From positions 6,551,415 through 6,615,414 of the forward strand of contig OZ022506.1 in the NCBI GenBank assembly GCA_963989385.1: a DNA stretch of 64,000 nucleotides, in the 5' to 3' direction. The stretch comes from Ctena decussata. Lineage: Eukaryota > Mollusca > Bivalvia > Lucinida > Lucinidae. Under the pieces are notes generated by a model. The model was not told where the DNA came from. It did no database searches and saw nothing but the letters and a program-made list of their open reading frames with translations. Shown in pieces: positions 10,677 to 21,965 of this stretch. The position numbers were made by a program, and so were the translations under genes. Position 1 is the stretch's first letter. Every line of letters starts with the position of its first letter.

Positions 10677-10852
10677 TTCTAGACAAGTCTGACTCTTTCC
10701 TCTTAGTTTAATCGTATTTTATTGCAATAGGCATGAGCAATGGGTTTGGGCCACAAGTTATCACAACATTTTTTCTTCGCCGACGTATCACATTGATCGT
10801 TGTACGTCTCATGCAGTAAGTCTCTCGATACCTCAAAGTCGAAGCCCGTCTT

Positions 10853-10918
10853 GAACTACTGATATCTCTAAGTAAATTTTCTGGTTCCAGAAAATTTACT
10901 TTGAGATACCAGTAGTTC
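10853..10918. repeat. 66-bp hairpin
   Basis: GAACTACTGATATCTCTAAG pairs with its near-complement ending CCAGTAGTTC. The inner stem AGTAAATTTTCTGG/CCAGAAAATTTACT is perfect around a two-base turn. Confidence 0.75.
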
Positions 10919-11646
10919 GACCTAACAGAAGTTGAAATGTAAAGAAGAATAGAAAGTGCGTTAAAATAATATTCTTTGGTATAAGAGAATAGTTTGAGTA
11001 ATCTGAGTTTGAGATATATAATTAAAATCAACTGTTTAAGTTTGAATATGATTAGACACTTACATCGGAACTTTGGAAATAAACCTGTTTGCAAAACGTT
11101 TTTCGTACTCGACTGAAATCTGAGAAATAATAATATCTCTATTTTAATTTCAAATAATGGGATTCATTTTATATTAGTTAAATCAATGTCGAGAAAATAA
11201 GCCATATCCGAAAGAAGAAATAAATAATGAAATTAAATCTACATAATACAGATTCTTTTTTCTTGAGGAACAACATCTCAGAAGGCAAAACAAACCGACT
11301 TCTTGTTTCGAAAAGTATTTTCAAAGAGGAAGTGCAGACAATTTATCGTCAGCATCATGTGAAAACATGTCTTAGGTTAAAGAATGAAATGCACACACTG
11401 ATTTAAGATGGCGTGCGGTAGTTTTGCCTGCACATGTTCAGTTCGCCTCATTCATGTTTCACATATTCCTAAATATCTTTATGTGAATCTTCTGTTCTGT
11501 TCTATTTCAATTCTCGTAACGAATCTTCATTATGATCGAAACTTACCATAGTCGTTCAGTCTTTCAGTCGGGCGTAAAACTATTGTTTTTTCTTCGACTA
11601 TTTCCCTTGAAATCATAAATGTGGCTAGCTACATGTATGTGCTTAT

Positions 11647-11843
11647 GGAGCCCCGGTAGCTCAGTAGCACCAGTCTGCTGATCTAGTGGTATCGGGTTCG
11701 AGCCCCGTTGTAGGCGGGAATCGTTTCAATCGTAAACGGGGTGCCATTGCGCAAAGCTTTTATCATCAGCAACCCGTCCTTCTGATTTGACTGAAATTCA
11801 GCTAAAAAGGACGTAAAATCGCAAGTCATCCATCCATCTATCT
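11647..11843 (+). mobile_element. tRNA-headed SINE with (CATC)n tail
   Basis: It starts with a tRNA-like head: A-box-like GGTAGCTCAGTAGCAC and B-box GGGTTCGAGCCCC. An unrelated body follows (CATCAGCAACCCGTCC, CTAAAAAGGACGTAAAATCG) and it ends in CATCCATCCATCTATC. The head's cloverleaf is not intact, so this is a SINE and not a tRNA gene. No clear target duplication was seen. Confidence 0.7.
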
Positions 11844-11877
11844 AATAAGCCCTTTGAACGAACTGACTGAAAACCCC

Positions 11878-12183
11878 ATTTATCATGCATCTGCTGCATA
11901 ATTCACCTGATAACAGGGGTATGATAACATGATGTGATATCATGTCACTATAGAACTGCGCTTGCGCGAATGTTATCAGGTCATGCCTTAAGAAGCGATC
12001 TCTGGAGACGATTGGCTACACACTGACGTTGGCCGTGATATCAGCGTTCGATTGGTTAATTGACGTCACCGACTTACGTCATAACGCATTCGCAACGTCA
12101 GCAAGTTCAAACAAAACTGCGTTTTCTTATCATTTGTTTGCCGCTCTTTACGCCGTAAAATCTTCTAAAGATGCATGATAAAT
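11878..12183. mobile_element. foldback-ended element, about 306 bp
   Basis: The 15-bp ends ATTTATCATGCATCT (11878) and AGATGCATGATAAAT (12169) are perfect inverted repeats. A second inverted pair, ACCTGATAAC and GTTATCAGGT, lies inside. It abuts the larger inverted-repeat element that begins at 12184. Confidence 0.55.
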
Positions 12184-12939
12184 AGAAAACCATGTAAGTG
12201 TCTTTTGATATCAAGTTTATCAGGGTCGGACTAAAACGCTGAATTTCTTGCTGAATTCAGCAACTTGCTGATCAGCAAATTGAGTCTAAAACGCTGAACT
12301 GCTGATATGCTGATAAACTATTTCACAATTAAACAAACCCTTTTTTTTAATGTTTTCCTGTCTTCTTTTGGAACTATATACATGTAATAATAATTTATCT
12401 TAAACTATGATCTTTATCTGTTGTACCTTGTTGAAAGCTTCAGTAAAGTTCTCGTAAAACGCTTTAATGGTTTCTCACTCATTTACTCTTGAGTTCAATT
12501 GACAATTTAGTTATGCCATAATAATGAAAAACGCTAAAAGGTGTATTTGAGTATAGAATGAGTTATACTTATTACTATGCAAAAAGCGGCATTAATTACC
12601 TGATCAAAGTCCTGTTACCGTATCGACACAAAATATTGGGAAAATAAAATGTTATCAAAATTCTTGAAAACAGTATAGTTTCTTGTCTGTCTTTATAAAG
12701 GAAAGGTTATTTTAATGCTCATTCCCCCTCACCCCCGCCCCCTGAATATTTGGGATAAATACTTGTATCTTATTTAAATTTGTCACATTTTGCTACCTAT
12801 CGCTGGACGCATTGATTTATAAGTTGCATGAAAATGCGCATTCCAAAGGGTACATACGTGAATATTAAATGCATCCTCTTGTAAGGCTCAAAAATGAATT
12901 CATCATAATGATAATCTTTATTTCAAAATCCAATATTCT

Positions 12940-13110
12940 CCTCTGCCTTATATCCAGCCAGCAATATTTTGCAACGTTAAAGACGCCTTATATTCTCAAG
13001 TACGTTTGTTTATTATTTACAGTAAAATCAATCGTTTATATTACTAATCGATGTCGCGTGTCACTAATTAATCGATGCCGCGCGTTCACACCTGGGCGTT
13101 AGGTGCATGT
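12940..13110 (+). repeat. ATCGAT-rich dispersed repeat, copy 1
   Basis: It carries ACTAATCGATGTCGCGTGTC and TCGATGCCGCGCGTTCACAC with CACCTGGGCGTTAGG. Related copies are at 13160-13410, 14290-14430, 21783-21965 (minus) and 22530-22650. Confidence 0.55.
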
Positions 13111-13159
13111 CTGCGGGATAGAGAAACGGATGATCGGATACTAGTTTGATCCTTGTTTT

Positions 13160-13410
13160 TCATAAATTTAAATTTATTGTGTGTATTTCAATTCTCGTAA
13201 CGACGTTGTATCCCCCCGCCCCATCCGCGCCTCACAGGAATGTATCCATAGCCGCAGTAACGGGGCGCTGTTCGTTCGTCCAAATCCAACGCAAGGTTTT
13301 TCGATTCCTCCCAAAGCAAAGTTTTTCGATATTAAAGGAGCCTTATATTGCTCGAGTGCGGTTATTATTCACACGTAACTACATCGTTTATATCACTAAT
13401 CGGCGTCAAA
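13160..13410 (+). repeat. ATCGAT-rich dispersed repeat, copy 2
   Basis: It shares AGCCTTATATTGCTCGAGTG and CGTTTATATCACTAATCG with the copy at 12940. Upstream it has TTTCAATTCTCGTAACGACG, which also appears near 4605 and 11505. Confidence 0.5.
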
Positions 13411-13440
13411 GCGACGGCCAATTAACTTAAGCAGCCTACC

Positions 13441-13680
13441 TTTTGGTTGGTTGTTTTGGGTTTAACGGCCCTTTGAGACAGTAGATCAGTTTTTGTCGGG
13501 CCGTCTCCCAAAGAGAGGGAGAAAGAAGAGAGAAATGATGGACGAGAGAAAAATGTCCAAACAACCCCACTCGCACCTACTGCAAGCACAGTAGGTTCTT
13601 GTCCTACTGTTATCCAAATCAGTTGGATGCCCTGGCACTGTAAGTTATACCCAGCACCACCGCACCACCCAACCATCCCC
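13441..13680 (-). mobile_element. SINE, family 1, minus strand
   Basis: A full-length-looking copy of the 10429 element in reverse. It starts at GGTTGGTTGTTTTGGG (the degenerate tail complement), runs through CCGTCTCCCAAAGAGAGG and TGCAAGCACAGTAGG, and ends at CACCACCCAACC. It is inserted inside the 12184-15572 element. Confidence 0.8.
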
Positions 13681-14289
13681 TTACCTGTTGCTTAGTGATA
13701 GTTTTTCGTCGCACATTTTTTAAATGTTGCTCTTAAAACTCGAAAATGATGCTCAAAATAATTTTAAATTAAATGTAATTATGAGATAAATTTCGTCTTT
13801 TTTTTTTAGAAGTTCATTGAAGTATGAACACAAAGGGTCCCGTGCAAAGTTAACGTGAACGTAGTTTGGGCGTCACTTATTTTGCACAGGCCTCATTTTG
13901 TTCATACTCACATGGACACTGGAAAAATGAAATTTATTTCTTAAATGAATGAAGATTTACGTAATGGATCACACCTGGGTCACCCAGGATGGTATAGCGA
14001 TACCTATGTTTTGCTTTTGAGACAAAAAATGATAACCGACAATATTATATACTACTGTATATCAGCAAAAGTAAGGAACAGAACAGAACAGAACAGAATT
14101 TATTCAGACTTGAACCTTAACAGTTCCTCGTCTACAACATATTTTACATACTGATACATGTAGTCAAAAAGTGTGCAAAACACACTGTAACGTATAATAC
14201 AAAAGTACACAGAGACAGTTTTTACGCTGAGGATGGTTACATATTGTGTAACCGTGAGTTACGTAAATTGAAAGCATTATATACAAAAT

Positions 14290-14430
14290 ATAAGGACATG
14301 GCATATATCTCTACCCTGGGCACACTTGACTATCGTCACTATTAATAATCGATCGCACATAATTTAATCGATAACACGTGTTGTTATTTAAACAATCGAT
14401 AAAGCAGGCAATTAAAGAACACCTGTCTTG
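14290..14430 (+). repeat. ATCGAT-rich repeat, copy 3
   Basis: Short inverted words TAATCGATCGCACATAAT and AATCGATAACACGTG identify it as a relative of the 12940 and 22530 repeats. The (AGAAC)n tract at 14077-14098 just upstream may be the tail of a neighbouring short element. Confidence 0.4.
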
Positions 14431-15451
14431 AAAACGATATACAGAAGCACACTTCAGGAGTATACAGTTTATTTATCGACTCCACTAATCACATATTCAT
14501 CTGGATCCACAGATTGTCAATGTGAAACTGTGACATTATGTGTGGCTGTTCTAAATTATTTCGGAAGATCTAAACTATTATCAGGATTCTCATAATCTAC
14601 CCAGTCGGATCACAGTCTTAGATGCATAGATTTGGACGAAAAGACTCAAATTAGACAGCTCTCGTTTTGCGGCCATCCGTGTAATTTTAGCAACTGGTGA
14701 TGCGAGCACAGTGAAGACTGCAGTCTCTTGCAGTTTGAGGAAGTTTTCATTGCCAGTCCAGTGACAGTCTACAAGCCAGCTGTGTTTATACATGACAATG
14801 ATCAAAATAATAATAAAAAAATAGTACAATACATCATTCACAGCCAATAGCAAAGAAAAAAAGTTGAGCTAACATTAACCTTGTCGTACCCCAGCGTAGC
14901 ATGCAAACCCCGCAATGATGGTTTAGAATTTTCTTTTTGAAAACAATTAAGCATTTATCACTATCATTAAATTCATTATATTGGATATATTTCAATTTAT
15001 AATTTAGTCAAAACTAAAGCTAGAAACAGAAAAAAAGGTTATTTGTAAATCACTTTGAATTTAGAAGGGCTTATGTTTTCAGTTGTACTGGCTGCATGAT
15101 CAGATTCTGTCTTGCTAACAAATTTCCTAATGTACAGTCTATGCAATATGTACCATATTTATAACATCAGCAGAAATCAGCTGAAACTATCGTTTATAAT
15201 AGAAAATTATATTATCGGTATTTTTTTCTATAAAACCAGCATAGCGATTGAAAACATCTCTTATGATAGTAAAAGCAATATAATATAATTTATCTATAAT
15301 CAGCATAACGGCTGAAAAGATGGACTCCGATAGCAAAATCACAACATATTTCTGTAAATTCAGCATATCAGCAGTTCAGCGTTTTAGACACGTTTGGCTG
15401 ATCAGCAAGTAGCTGAATTCAGCAAGAAATTCAGCGTTTTAGTCTGTCCCA

Positions 15452-15536
15452 GTTTATCAGGCTCGACCAGAAACACGTAGGACTGGCTCGGCAAGCCTCG
15501 CCATTCCTACGCTGTTTCTGGTCTCGCCTGATAAAC
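15452..15536. repeat. 85-bp hairpin inserted in an inverted arm
   Basis: GTTTATCAGGC at the left pairs with GCCTGATAAAC at the right. The stem continues through GACCAGAAACA and GTAGGA to the loop CTCGGCAAGCCTCGCC. It is absent from the matching place in the partner arm at 12220, which shows it as an insertion. Confidence 0.8.
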
Positions 15537-15703
15537 TTGATATCAAAAGACACTAACATGGTATTCTCTATTTCTCATCCAGACTGAAAATAAAGCGTTC
15601 TTATTTACAGGTTACTTTTATTCGTGTAATGTCTAATTATCGAGACTTCGTTGGCAGCTAGATGCCTGGCTGTTCTCTAGGCACTGATATTCACCTCAAA
15701 CAT

Positions 15704-15773
15704 CTTCGCAAGCCAAGGGCACTAAGTCACTTTGTACAAAGTCGACTTAGTACCCTTGGCTTGCGAAGATTTG
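15704..15773. mobile_element. 70-bp hairpin with 10-bp flanking direct repeats
   Basis: CTTCGCAAGCCAAGGG pairs with CCCTTGGCTTGCGAAG around CACTTTGTACAAAGTCG. Direct repeats CCTCAAACAT flank it exactly at 15694-15703 and 15774-15783, as expected for a target duplication. A diverged copy without clear boundaries is at about 23383-23445. Confidence 0.75.
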
Positions 15774-16332
15774 CCTCAAACATACTACTGTATAAGAAAT
15801 ACAAGTGTTTTGAGCGCCGACTTGTTGACCGATTTGAAAATCTGTAACAAACTTAAGGCAACCAAGCATCGGTTTAGATATGATTTGAAATCGTTGTAAT
15901 ACAATGACGAATACAAACGGATTTTAATAGTTGCGCTGCAAATAGGTGATAAAACACTTTATGTCATCTTAAACAATAAACTTTAAATAATTTATTCATA
16001 ACTTAAGTTCTAGATTTACGATAACACAAAATGAAATTGAAACAAGTTACAGTTGAACGTTAAAGGGACTCTTTTAACACTACCCAAAGAACGGGTAAGG
16101 TCTTTATTTATTTATTTATTTTCTTTTTTTTTGTCTTGAAATTCTCGTGGTGACCTAAAATAGTTAAATGCATTAGAGAACACATTTGTCCACACACTAT
16201 CAGCATAGACAGGTGCGGGGTGGCCGAATATTTGACAGTTGTACGAACGGTGGCTAAACACGGAACAGCATGTTCGCATGAACTAATTTGTAGCGCTGTG
16301 TTTACTTGATGCACATACTTTATCTCTATGCT

Positions 16333-16427
16333 GGTTGCTTGGTTGGTTGTTTTGGGTTAAAGGGCTTTTTGAGACAGTATTTCAGTCTATATCGGACCGT
16401 CTCTCAAAGAGGGGAGAAAGAAAAATT
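16333..16427 (-). mobile_element. SINE fragment, family 1, minus strand
   Basis: Only the 3' third is present: GGTTGGTTGTTTTGGGTT, then CAGTCTATATCGGACCGTC, then the purine-rich stretch. The 5' part is missing, a usual 5' truncation. Confidence 0.7.
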
Positions 16428-16884
16428 CGAATACAGTGAGCAATTGCTGTGAATCAACTATGAAGCCAGTTTTGACCAGTTTACTTGTTTTCTCTCAGTC
16501 GCCTTAAATTTTAAAACATTTCTTTGTATGATAAAATCACATACAGAAAGATTTTGATCATAATCGGATACGAATCTAATTGAATATTCATTTCTTTATA
16601 TGTCTGTAGCTATTAACAATTTCCTCCAAAAGAATGAAATGTATAATTGTATTTCTGCAACGTTGTGTTAAATGGTATCATTTAAATACAAGGCATCTGC
16701 TCATACCCGTAGAATGAGTGATGGGATTTGGGAGAATTGGCTTTGGTCATTATTCAGTATGTTAGCATTTAATGGAAAGATAAAAATTCAAAATAATTTC
16801 TAAAATGCCAATCGATTTCTGTAAAACCATATTTATAAGTGGAAATTTAATCAACCCCCGCCTCCACACAGACTACAACACAAT

Positions 16885-17108
16885 ATGCTTGGAACCATTT
16901 GGACCTTCTGCCAATCGAGGCCCATGAAATAGACAGGCTGCCTTATGCCTCTGCGGCAGAGTTGGTTAGCAGCTGTAGCAGGGCCTGCGTGTCATGTATC
17001 TCGGGCCGGGTAAAAGTCCTACAATTTCGAAGGCAACGTCTCGACATGACCAAAATATTGTGTAACGCTACTGAGACGATAAACCACAAATCAACAACCA
17101 CAACTTGC
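16885..17108 (+). mobile_element. SINE, family 2
   Basis: It runs from CTGCCAATCGAGGCCCATG through GCCTCTGCGGCAGAG and GGGCCGGGTAAAAGTCCTAC to the conserved block ACGTCTCGACATGACCAAA and a tail rich in AACAACCACAA. Related copies are at 41605(-) and 47981(-). The 3' block also resembles that of the SINE at 38494. Confidence 0.7.
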
Positions 17109-17690
17109 GTGTAAGACCGACTCAGGCATGTTTTTCAAACATATCGAATATGTTAAGACATAACCTGAAAATGAGGGCAGTAAACAACTACTTTTGTTGG
17201 ATACTCGCTTGCGACAAATGATAGCCGTCTTGCATGCGCAGTAACATTTTTGTTGCGCCACTTATTTCGTAGCTTATAACAAACTTAATAGGATCACCCA
17301 CAAAAAGGTCGGTGCTATGGCAGACTTGGAAGCAAAAGTTTACAACTTCCCCATTTCCTCATACCATTATCATTTCATCCGAGAGAGCACTGGGCATACT
17401 ATGTTTAACTTACTTTAAATTCACATGAATGTTTCGGAAAATGCATTGTTCAACGCACGGCAGTGCGACTGATACACAAATAAGCTTGTACTGCTTATTC
17501 GAGACCTACTTCGAGGAGCTGTCGTGGCACATGCAACACCCTCCATAAGCTCGTAATTTGCAAGCTGAAAACTGATACCTATAATTATGATTTACATACA
17601 GATAAATCAAATGACACTTCTATATGTTGGATTGCCATTAAATAAAGGGAAAAAAGTAGACATGGTAGAAATGGTAATTTTCAGGTTGGA

Positions 17691-17815
17691 ATTGAAATTA
17701 AAATCTTAAAAAGTTCCTTCAAGAGCAGAGAATACATACAGAAGTAGGAACATGGGCCAGACTACGTAGTTTCGGCTAATAAAGCCTCGTCAGTGACCCT
17801 TACAATAAGTATGCG
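17691..17815 (-). ncRNA. type I hammerhead ribozyme repeat, copy C (core intact)
   Basis: On the minus strand 17754-17799 folds as a complete type I hammerhead. Stem I GGGTCA/TGGCCC has six pairs. The core is CTGACGA (matches CTGANGA). Stem II is GGCT-TTATT-AGCC, followed by GAAAC. Stem III is ACT/AGT with loop ACGT, and the cleavage triplet is GTC. Every invariant core base I can check is present. The flanks (CTCTTGAAGGAACTT downstream) match copies A and D. This architecture with a three-pair stem III is known from Penelope-like and retrozyme-type elements. Activity here is predicted, not shown. Confidence 0.85.
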
Positions 17816-17842
17816 TTTACCAGAGGTGTATTGGAAACTGTC

Positions 17843-18215
17843 AGCCAAATTTAGCCGTGGACCCACCAGATGTAACAGATGATAAAAAAAAATCGTTGCC
17901 ACACCGAGACTCGAATCCAGGTCCTCTTGCAACCATGAGAAAACTGAGCTCTTGAGTCACATGGCTGACTAACATCATTATTTCGCCCGTGCTTAATAAA
18001 AATCGTCACCGAATCTGCCCGAATCAACAATAGAACCAAAGAGACATGCCTTTTTGATGCCTACGCCCTAGCCGTGGACCCACGCTGGCCACCAAATGTC
18101 ATAGGGTCGGAAAACCTCATACTGGTTTGACCGCCACTCAAATGCCGGGCCTCTCGTTTACTGTGCGAGCACTCTGACAACTGAGCTTCCGAGCCTCATG
18201 GTCGACCTTTGACAA
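17843..18215 (-). mobile_element. two tRNA-headed SINE units, minus strand
   Basis: Two diverged units with tRNA-like heads: one near 17900-17965 with CGAGACTCGAATCCAGG (B-box complement), one near 18125-18195 with GCCGGGCCTCTCGTTTACTG and CAACTGAGCTTCCGAGCC. Both are followed by the CTGG(G/C)CCACCAAATGTCA-type body seen at 26560. The cloverleafs are broken. Confidence 0.6.
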
Positions 18216-18263
18216 TAACCTTTAACAATATTAAACGCTGTTCCTTAGCAAAACAAACTACAT

Positions 18264-18362
18264 CATGTTGAATCAACGTTTTATCAACTTTTATTCAACG
18301 TTACAGCGATGCATCAGCGTTGATTCAGTGTTGATTCACATGTAAGTTGTGTGCCCAGTGGG
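18264..18362. repeat. TTGAATCAACG hairpin with CCCAGTGGG end
   Basis: Repeats of GTTGAATCAACGTT and GCGTTGATTCAGTG flank the centre. The right end GTAAGTTGTGTGCCCAGTGG matches the hairpin at 4893. The left terminal motif is degraded. Confidence 0.6.
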
Positions 18363-18364
18363 TT

Positions 18365-20390
18365 AAGTATGTCTGCATGGAGATGCATTGGCATTTTATT
18401 CTCTAATGCAACAAATTTTTAAACAAACACATGCGTGCCTTCGCCAGCCTGGATAGACTGGGTATACATAATGCTTTAAGACATGGTTTCATACAACGGA
18501 TCTCTTAGTCTATATGGTAATTACTTTTAGCCAAATATTATAATTATCCTAATGTTTTAATGCGTTTATTCTACTAATCGCCTAAAAAGTTCAGACAAAT
18601 AGCAGACCCAGGAACAGTCTGATCTGGGTCTACACTGTTTGATCAGATTCATAAATGAATCTGTCCAAGTATTTGTGACAGTTACGGTATTTCTTCTGGA
18701 ATGCATTGCATATGTTTCATTTCAGTCACATTAATAAGAAACATTTGTTCAATTTGTAATTTCAGAGATATTAATATTCCTCATTTAAGCCAATCAGAAT
18801 TGAAATGCGGAAGGAAGAAGAATATGTGTTAATAGTCACACCTCATTCTCGCTGACAGACTGTTTGTACAGACACCATGTGGAGCCTAATTATTTCAGAG
18901 ATAAGATTCTGTAGAGTACAATATTTTCTTATTCCTAATGATTCTTTCCAGAACTTTTATCCTGCTCCTGCGCTGCTGGAAATCTGTTTGTTTCGCTTTG
19001 TTTTAATAAATGAATTTTAAATGCGTTTTCCTATTGTTTTATTTGTTTTTATTTTAACTGTATACATGTATTTCTGGATCCTATATGGGTTTAAATATCA
19101 CAACAAAGTCTGCAGTTAGATAGAACCAAAATTGGTCACATCGATTGGCTGTAGAGGCTTACCCGAGATTTGGCTGTAAATGCATGCTTTAAGGTACCCT
19201 TTATCGTCAAACGGCTCATATTCAGCCTGCTTTTAAGGTGTTCAGATACACCCTCATGTTTTCCCACTTTTTGTGTAATTGGAAACAATATGTAAGACGT
19301 TCTGTTTGCTATACAGGACGATGGCGGCCTTCCAATCTGCAGGCTACTTTTCAGGAAATGACTTTTTCCCGGAGCAAATTCTTTTAAAAGAACCTCACAA
19401 TGAAAAACAGTAGTCTAGGACAAGGTCTTCTTGGAAGATTCATTTCCCCTGGAATCGATCTTCTTCGAATTAAGGTGTATGGACACACTTCCATAGAATG
19501 GCTACCATTTTAACATGTTCAAGGGAGGCAGCTTTTGCAGGTTAATATTTACCTTTGTGGTTTGCGAATCTCTTCTACATCTGGTCTACTCTTCAAGGAA
19601 AGAATTTGCTCTCTAAATCTTTTTCTTTACGAGAAGCCCGGAAGAGAGATAACTCTTTGAAATTTCAAGAGTTTATCCATACTCTTTAAGACACCAGCTG
19701 GAATACGGAATCGTTCTTTTATGCAATACACTAGGTCTTGAAGGGCTTTTTAAACAGCAGAACTGCTATTTCCAATTAAATGATAATAGACTGAACAAAA
19801 CAGAGTTAATATTGAACTATTGTAAAGTGCGAAAGCTTATTCAAATCAATTGAAGTTTCAAGTGATTTCTTTGATATTTGTATTTGCATAAGATATGTAA
19901 GAAGGCAGCCAATGCTTATTTTCTTATATTAACACCTACAATATAAACAAAAACGGTAGAGGTGTGAATAAACCTCCGTTCTCAAATCTCAAAACAAATA
20001 GTGGATTTCTCATTAGCAATATTTGCCCGCACTAATCATTACCTTCTTAAATACAATCAGAAAACATTGTTTATTTAGATTTTGTAACAATTCAATTACA
20101 AGACGAAGAACCCGACCCTCTTGAAATACAGATTTTAGGACCGATTTAAAATCGAAATAACACCGACGATAAATATTTGATAGTCTTCATGAATGATTTG
20201 CCCGTACAGCAAGAATGCATGCGCATCACTACGCTGAGGATGTGTGGATTTACAAACCAGCTATACACGAAGTTAAATTGAGAACATTTATCATGCGCAC
20301 ACGCACACTTGTTTAATACTAAAACGTATCCGAATAATGGCATCAGCGGATACAAAAAATATAAAGCAAACAAAGTGCCTATGAAAAAGG
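18365..20390. other. unannotated stretch
   Basis: No exon or RNA gene recognised. At 19232-19250 there is AAGGTGTTCAGATACACC and at 19473-19490 a similar GGTGTATGGACACAC, which may be ends of a diverged repeat. I could not bound it. Confidence 0.35.
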
Positions 20391-20688
20391 TAACAGGACA
20401 TTTCGGCCCCAAACCACCTCGGCCCCTAGACACCTCGGCCCCTAGTCATCTCGGCCCCAAACCATCTCGGCCCCATCTAGAAATAAATTCCTAGACACTT
20501 CGGCCCCTAGTCACTTCGGCCCCTAGTCATCTCGGCCCCATAGCCCTAGTCACTTCGGCCCCAGTATATATTTTCACTATTTTTGCCCATTGAAATATTT
20601 ACATCTTTTTCACAGTAATTTTCCTCGAGAGTGCCGTAGAATCCTGCAAAATTATGAGCTTACTACCCGCTCAGTTTTGTGAGTTTTG

Positions 20689-20925
20689 TTTGGTTGGTTG
20701 TTTTGTGCTTAACGGCATTATTTCAGTCTATATCGAGCTGTCTCCCAGACAGAGGAAGAAAGAAGGGAGATTATGATAGCCGGGAGTAAATAGCTACACA
20801 ACACCGATCCGCACATACTGCAAGCACAGAAGGTCACTGCCCTACTATTATCCAGATTATTTGGACCGCATGGCACTGAAAGTTACCAAGCACAATCGCC
20901 CGACCGCACCCACCCTCAGTCTTGC
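20689..20925 (-). mobile_element. SINE, family 1, minus strand
   Basis: Reverse copy of the 10429 element: GGTTGGTTGTTTTGTGC, CAGTCTATATCGAGCTGTC, CATACTGCAAGCACAG and CACTGAAAGTTACCAAGC in order. It is more diverged than the copy at 13441. Confidence 0.75.
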
Positions 20926-21686
20926 GGGAACTGTCGTGGATACGTTCGTGCGGATCTTTTGTGTTTCCTTTGAAAACCATAGAACGAATAATCACAAATG
21001 CGCGGAGGTACGTTTCTCGTTTTTTTTTTACTTCGTATTTGTTGTATTATTTTTGGTAGGCAGGTAGAACCAATCTTCAATATTTTTACAACGTAATTGA
21101 ATGTCTCCTTTTCACATGATTTTCAAATTTAATCTTACTTGTTGTGATGAACTAAGAGGTAGAAATTCGTCATGCCTTGAGACTCTTTATTTCAGCACAG
21201 GCATGTGCTTTCTATGTAATGACAGATTAAAAACTTGACTTGGCCGGGTTTTTTTAAAAATTATTCCTTGTTCTCATTTTTGTCTATAATTTATTTATTT
21301 TTATATCTATTTATTTTTGTTTTTCAATGTTAAATACCATGGTTTTCCTTTATTTAATACCAAACATTTTGCCATGCCGACTCCTTGGGCTAAAACTGTA
21401 AGGCTTTCATATTTTAGACGGATAGAAAGGATATGACCAAATGCTACATGCGTATAAACTGTAAATTGTTTAATATTCGCAATACATTCATTTTTGCTAA
21501 TATTTGCAACACCTTCAGTTTTGCTAATATTCGCGAATCGGATTCAAGGACCTCGCCAATGTTCGACAAATTAACTTCCAAAGTGACAATTGGATGATCG
21601 TGATTTCAAGAACTCGCCGACATTTTGAAAGCGATATTACTTTAAAAACTAAAACCCGATACTAAAACGTTAACGCGAGTTACAAT

Positions 21687-21693
21687 AATTGAA

Positions 21694-21728
<35 letters not shown>
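21687..21728 (+). repeat. (ATCT)n microsatellite
   Basis: Ten perfect tetranucleotide units of ATCT. A shorter (GATA)n tract lies at 22687-22711. Confidence 0.97.
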
Positions 21729-21782
21729 ATTTCTTTTCGCCCGAACGCCCTCTGTCTATTGTCTATTTAAAAGACATTCACC

Positions 21783-21965
21783 CTGCCTAACGTCCAGGTA
21801 AGCAGCGGTATCGATTAATCGTGACACGCGACATCGATTAGTGAGTGATAACGTCAGGTGTGATATTTAACGATGAGCAATAAACAAACGCACACGAGCA
21901 AGATGAGACGTCTTTAATTATCATGGCTGGATATACGGAAAGAAGAGAATTTATATTTGAGTTTT
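21783..21965 (-). repeat. ATCGAT-rich dispersed repeat, minus copy
   Basis: Reverse relative of 12940-13110, with CGATTAATCGTGACACGCG and GACATCGATTAGTGAGTG, then ACGTCAGGTGTGATATTTAA. The similarity continues into GACGTCTTTAATTATCATGG. Confidence 0.55.

Larger units (their letters stand above)
12184..15572. mobile_element. 3.4-kb element with long inverted arms
   Basis: The left arm (12184-12316) and right arm (15361-15572) are inverted copies sharing CCATGTAAGTGTCTTTTGAT, AAACGCTGAATTTCTTGCTG and TCTAAAACGCTGAACTGC. The right arm is about 80 bp longer because a separate hairpin (15452-15536) interrupts it. The interior holds a reverse SINE (13441-13680), an ATCGAT-rich repeat and no transposase ORF. 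It is either one non-autonomous transposon or two oppositely oriented copies of a short repeat. Confidence 0.65.
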
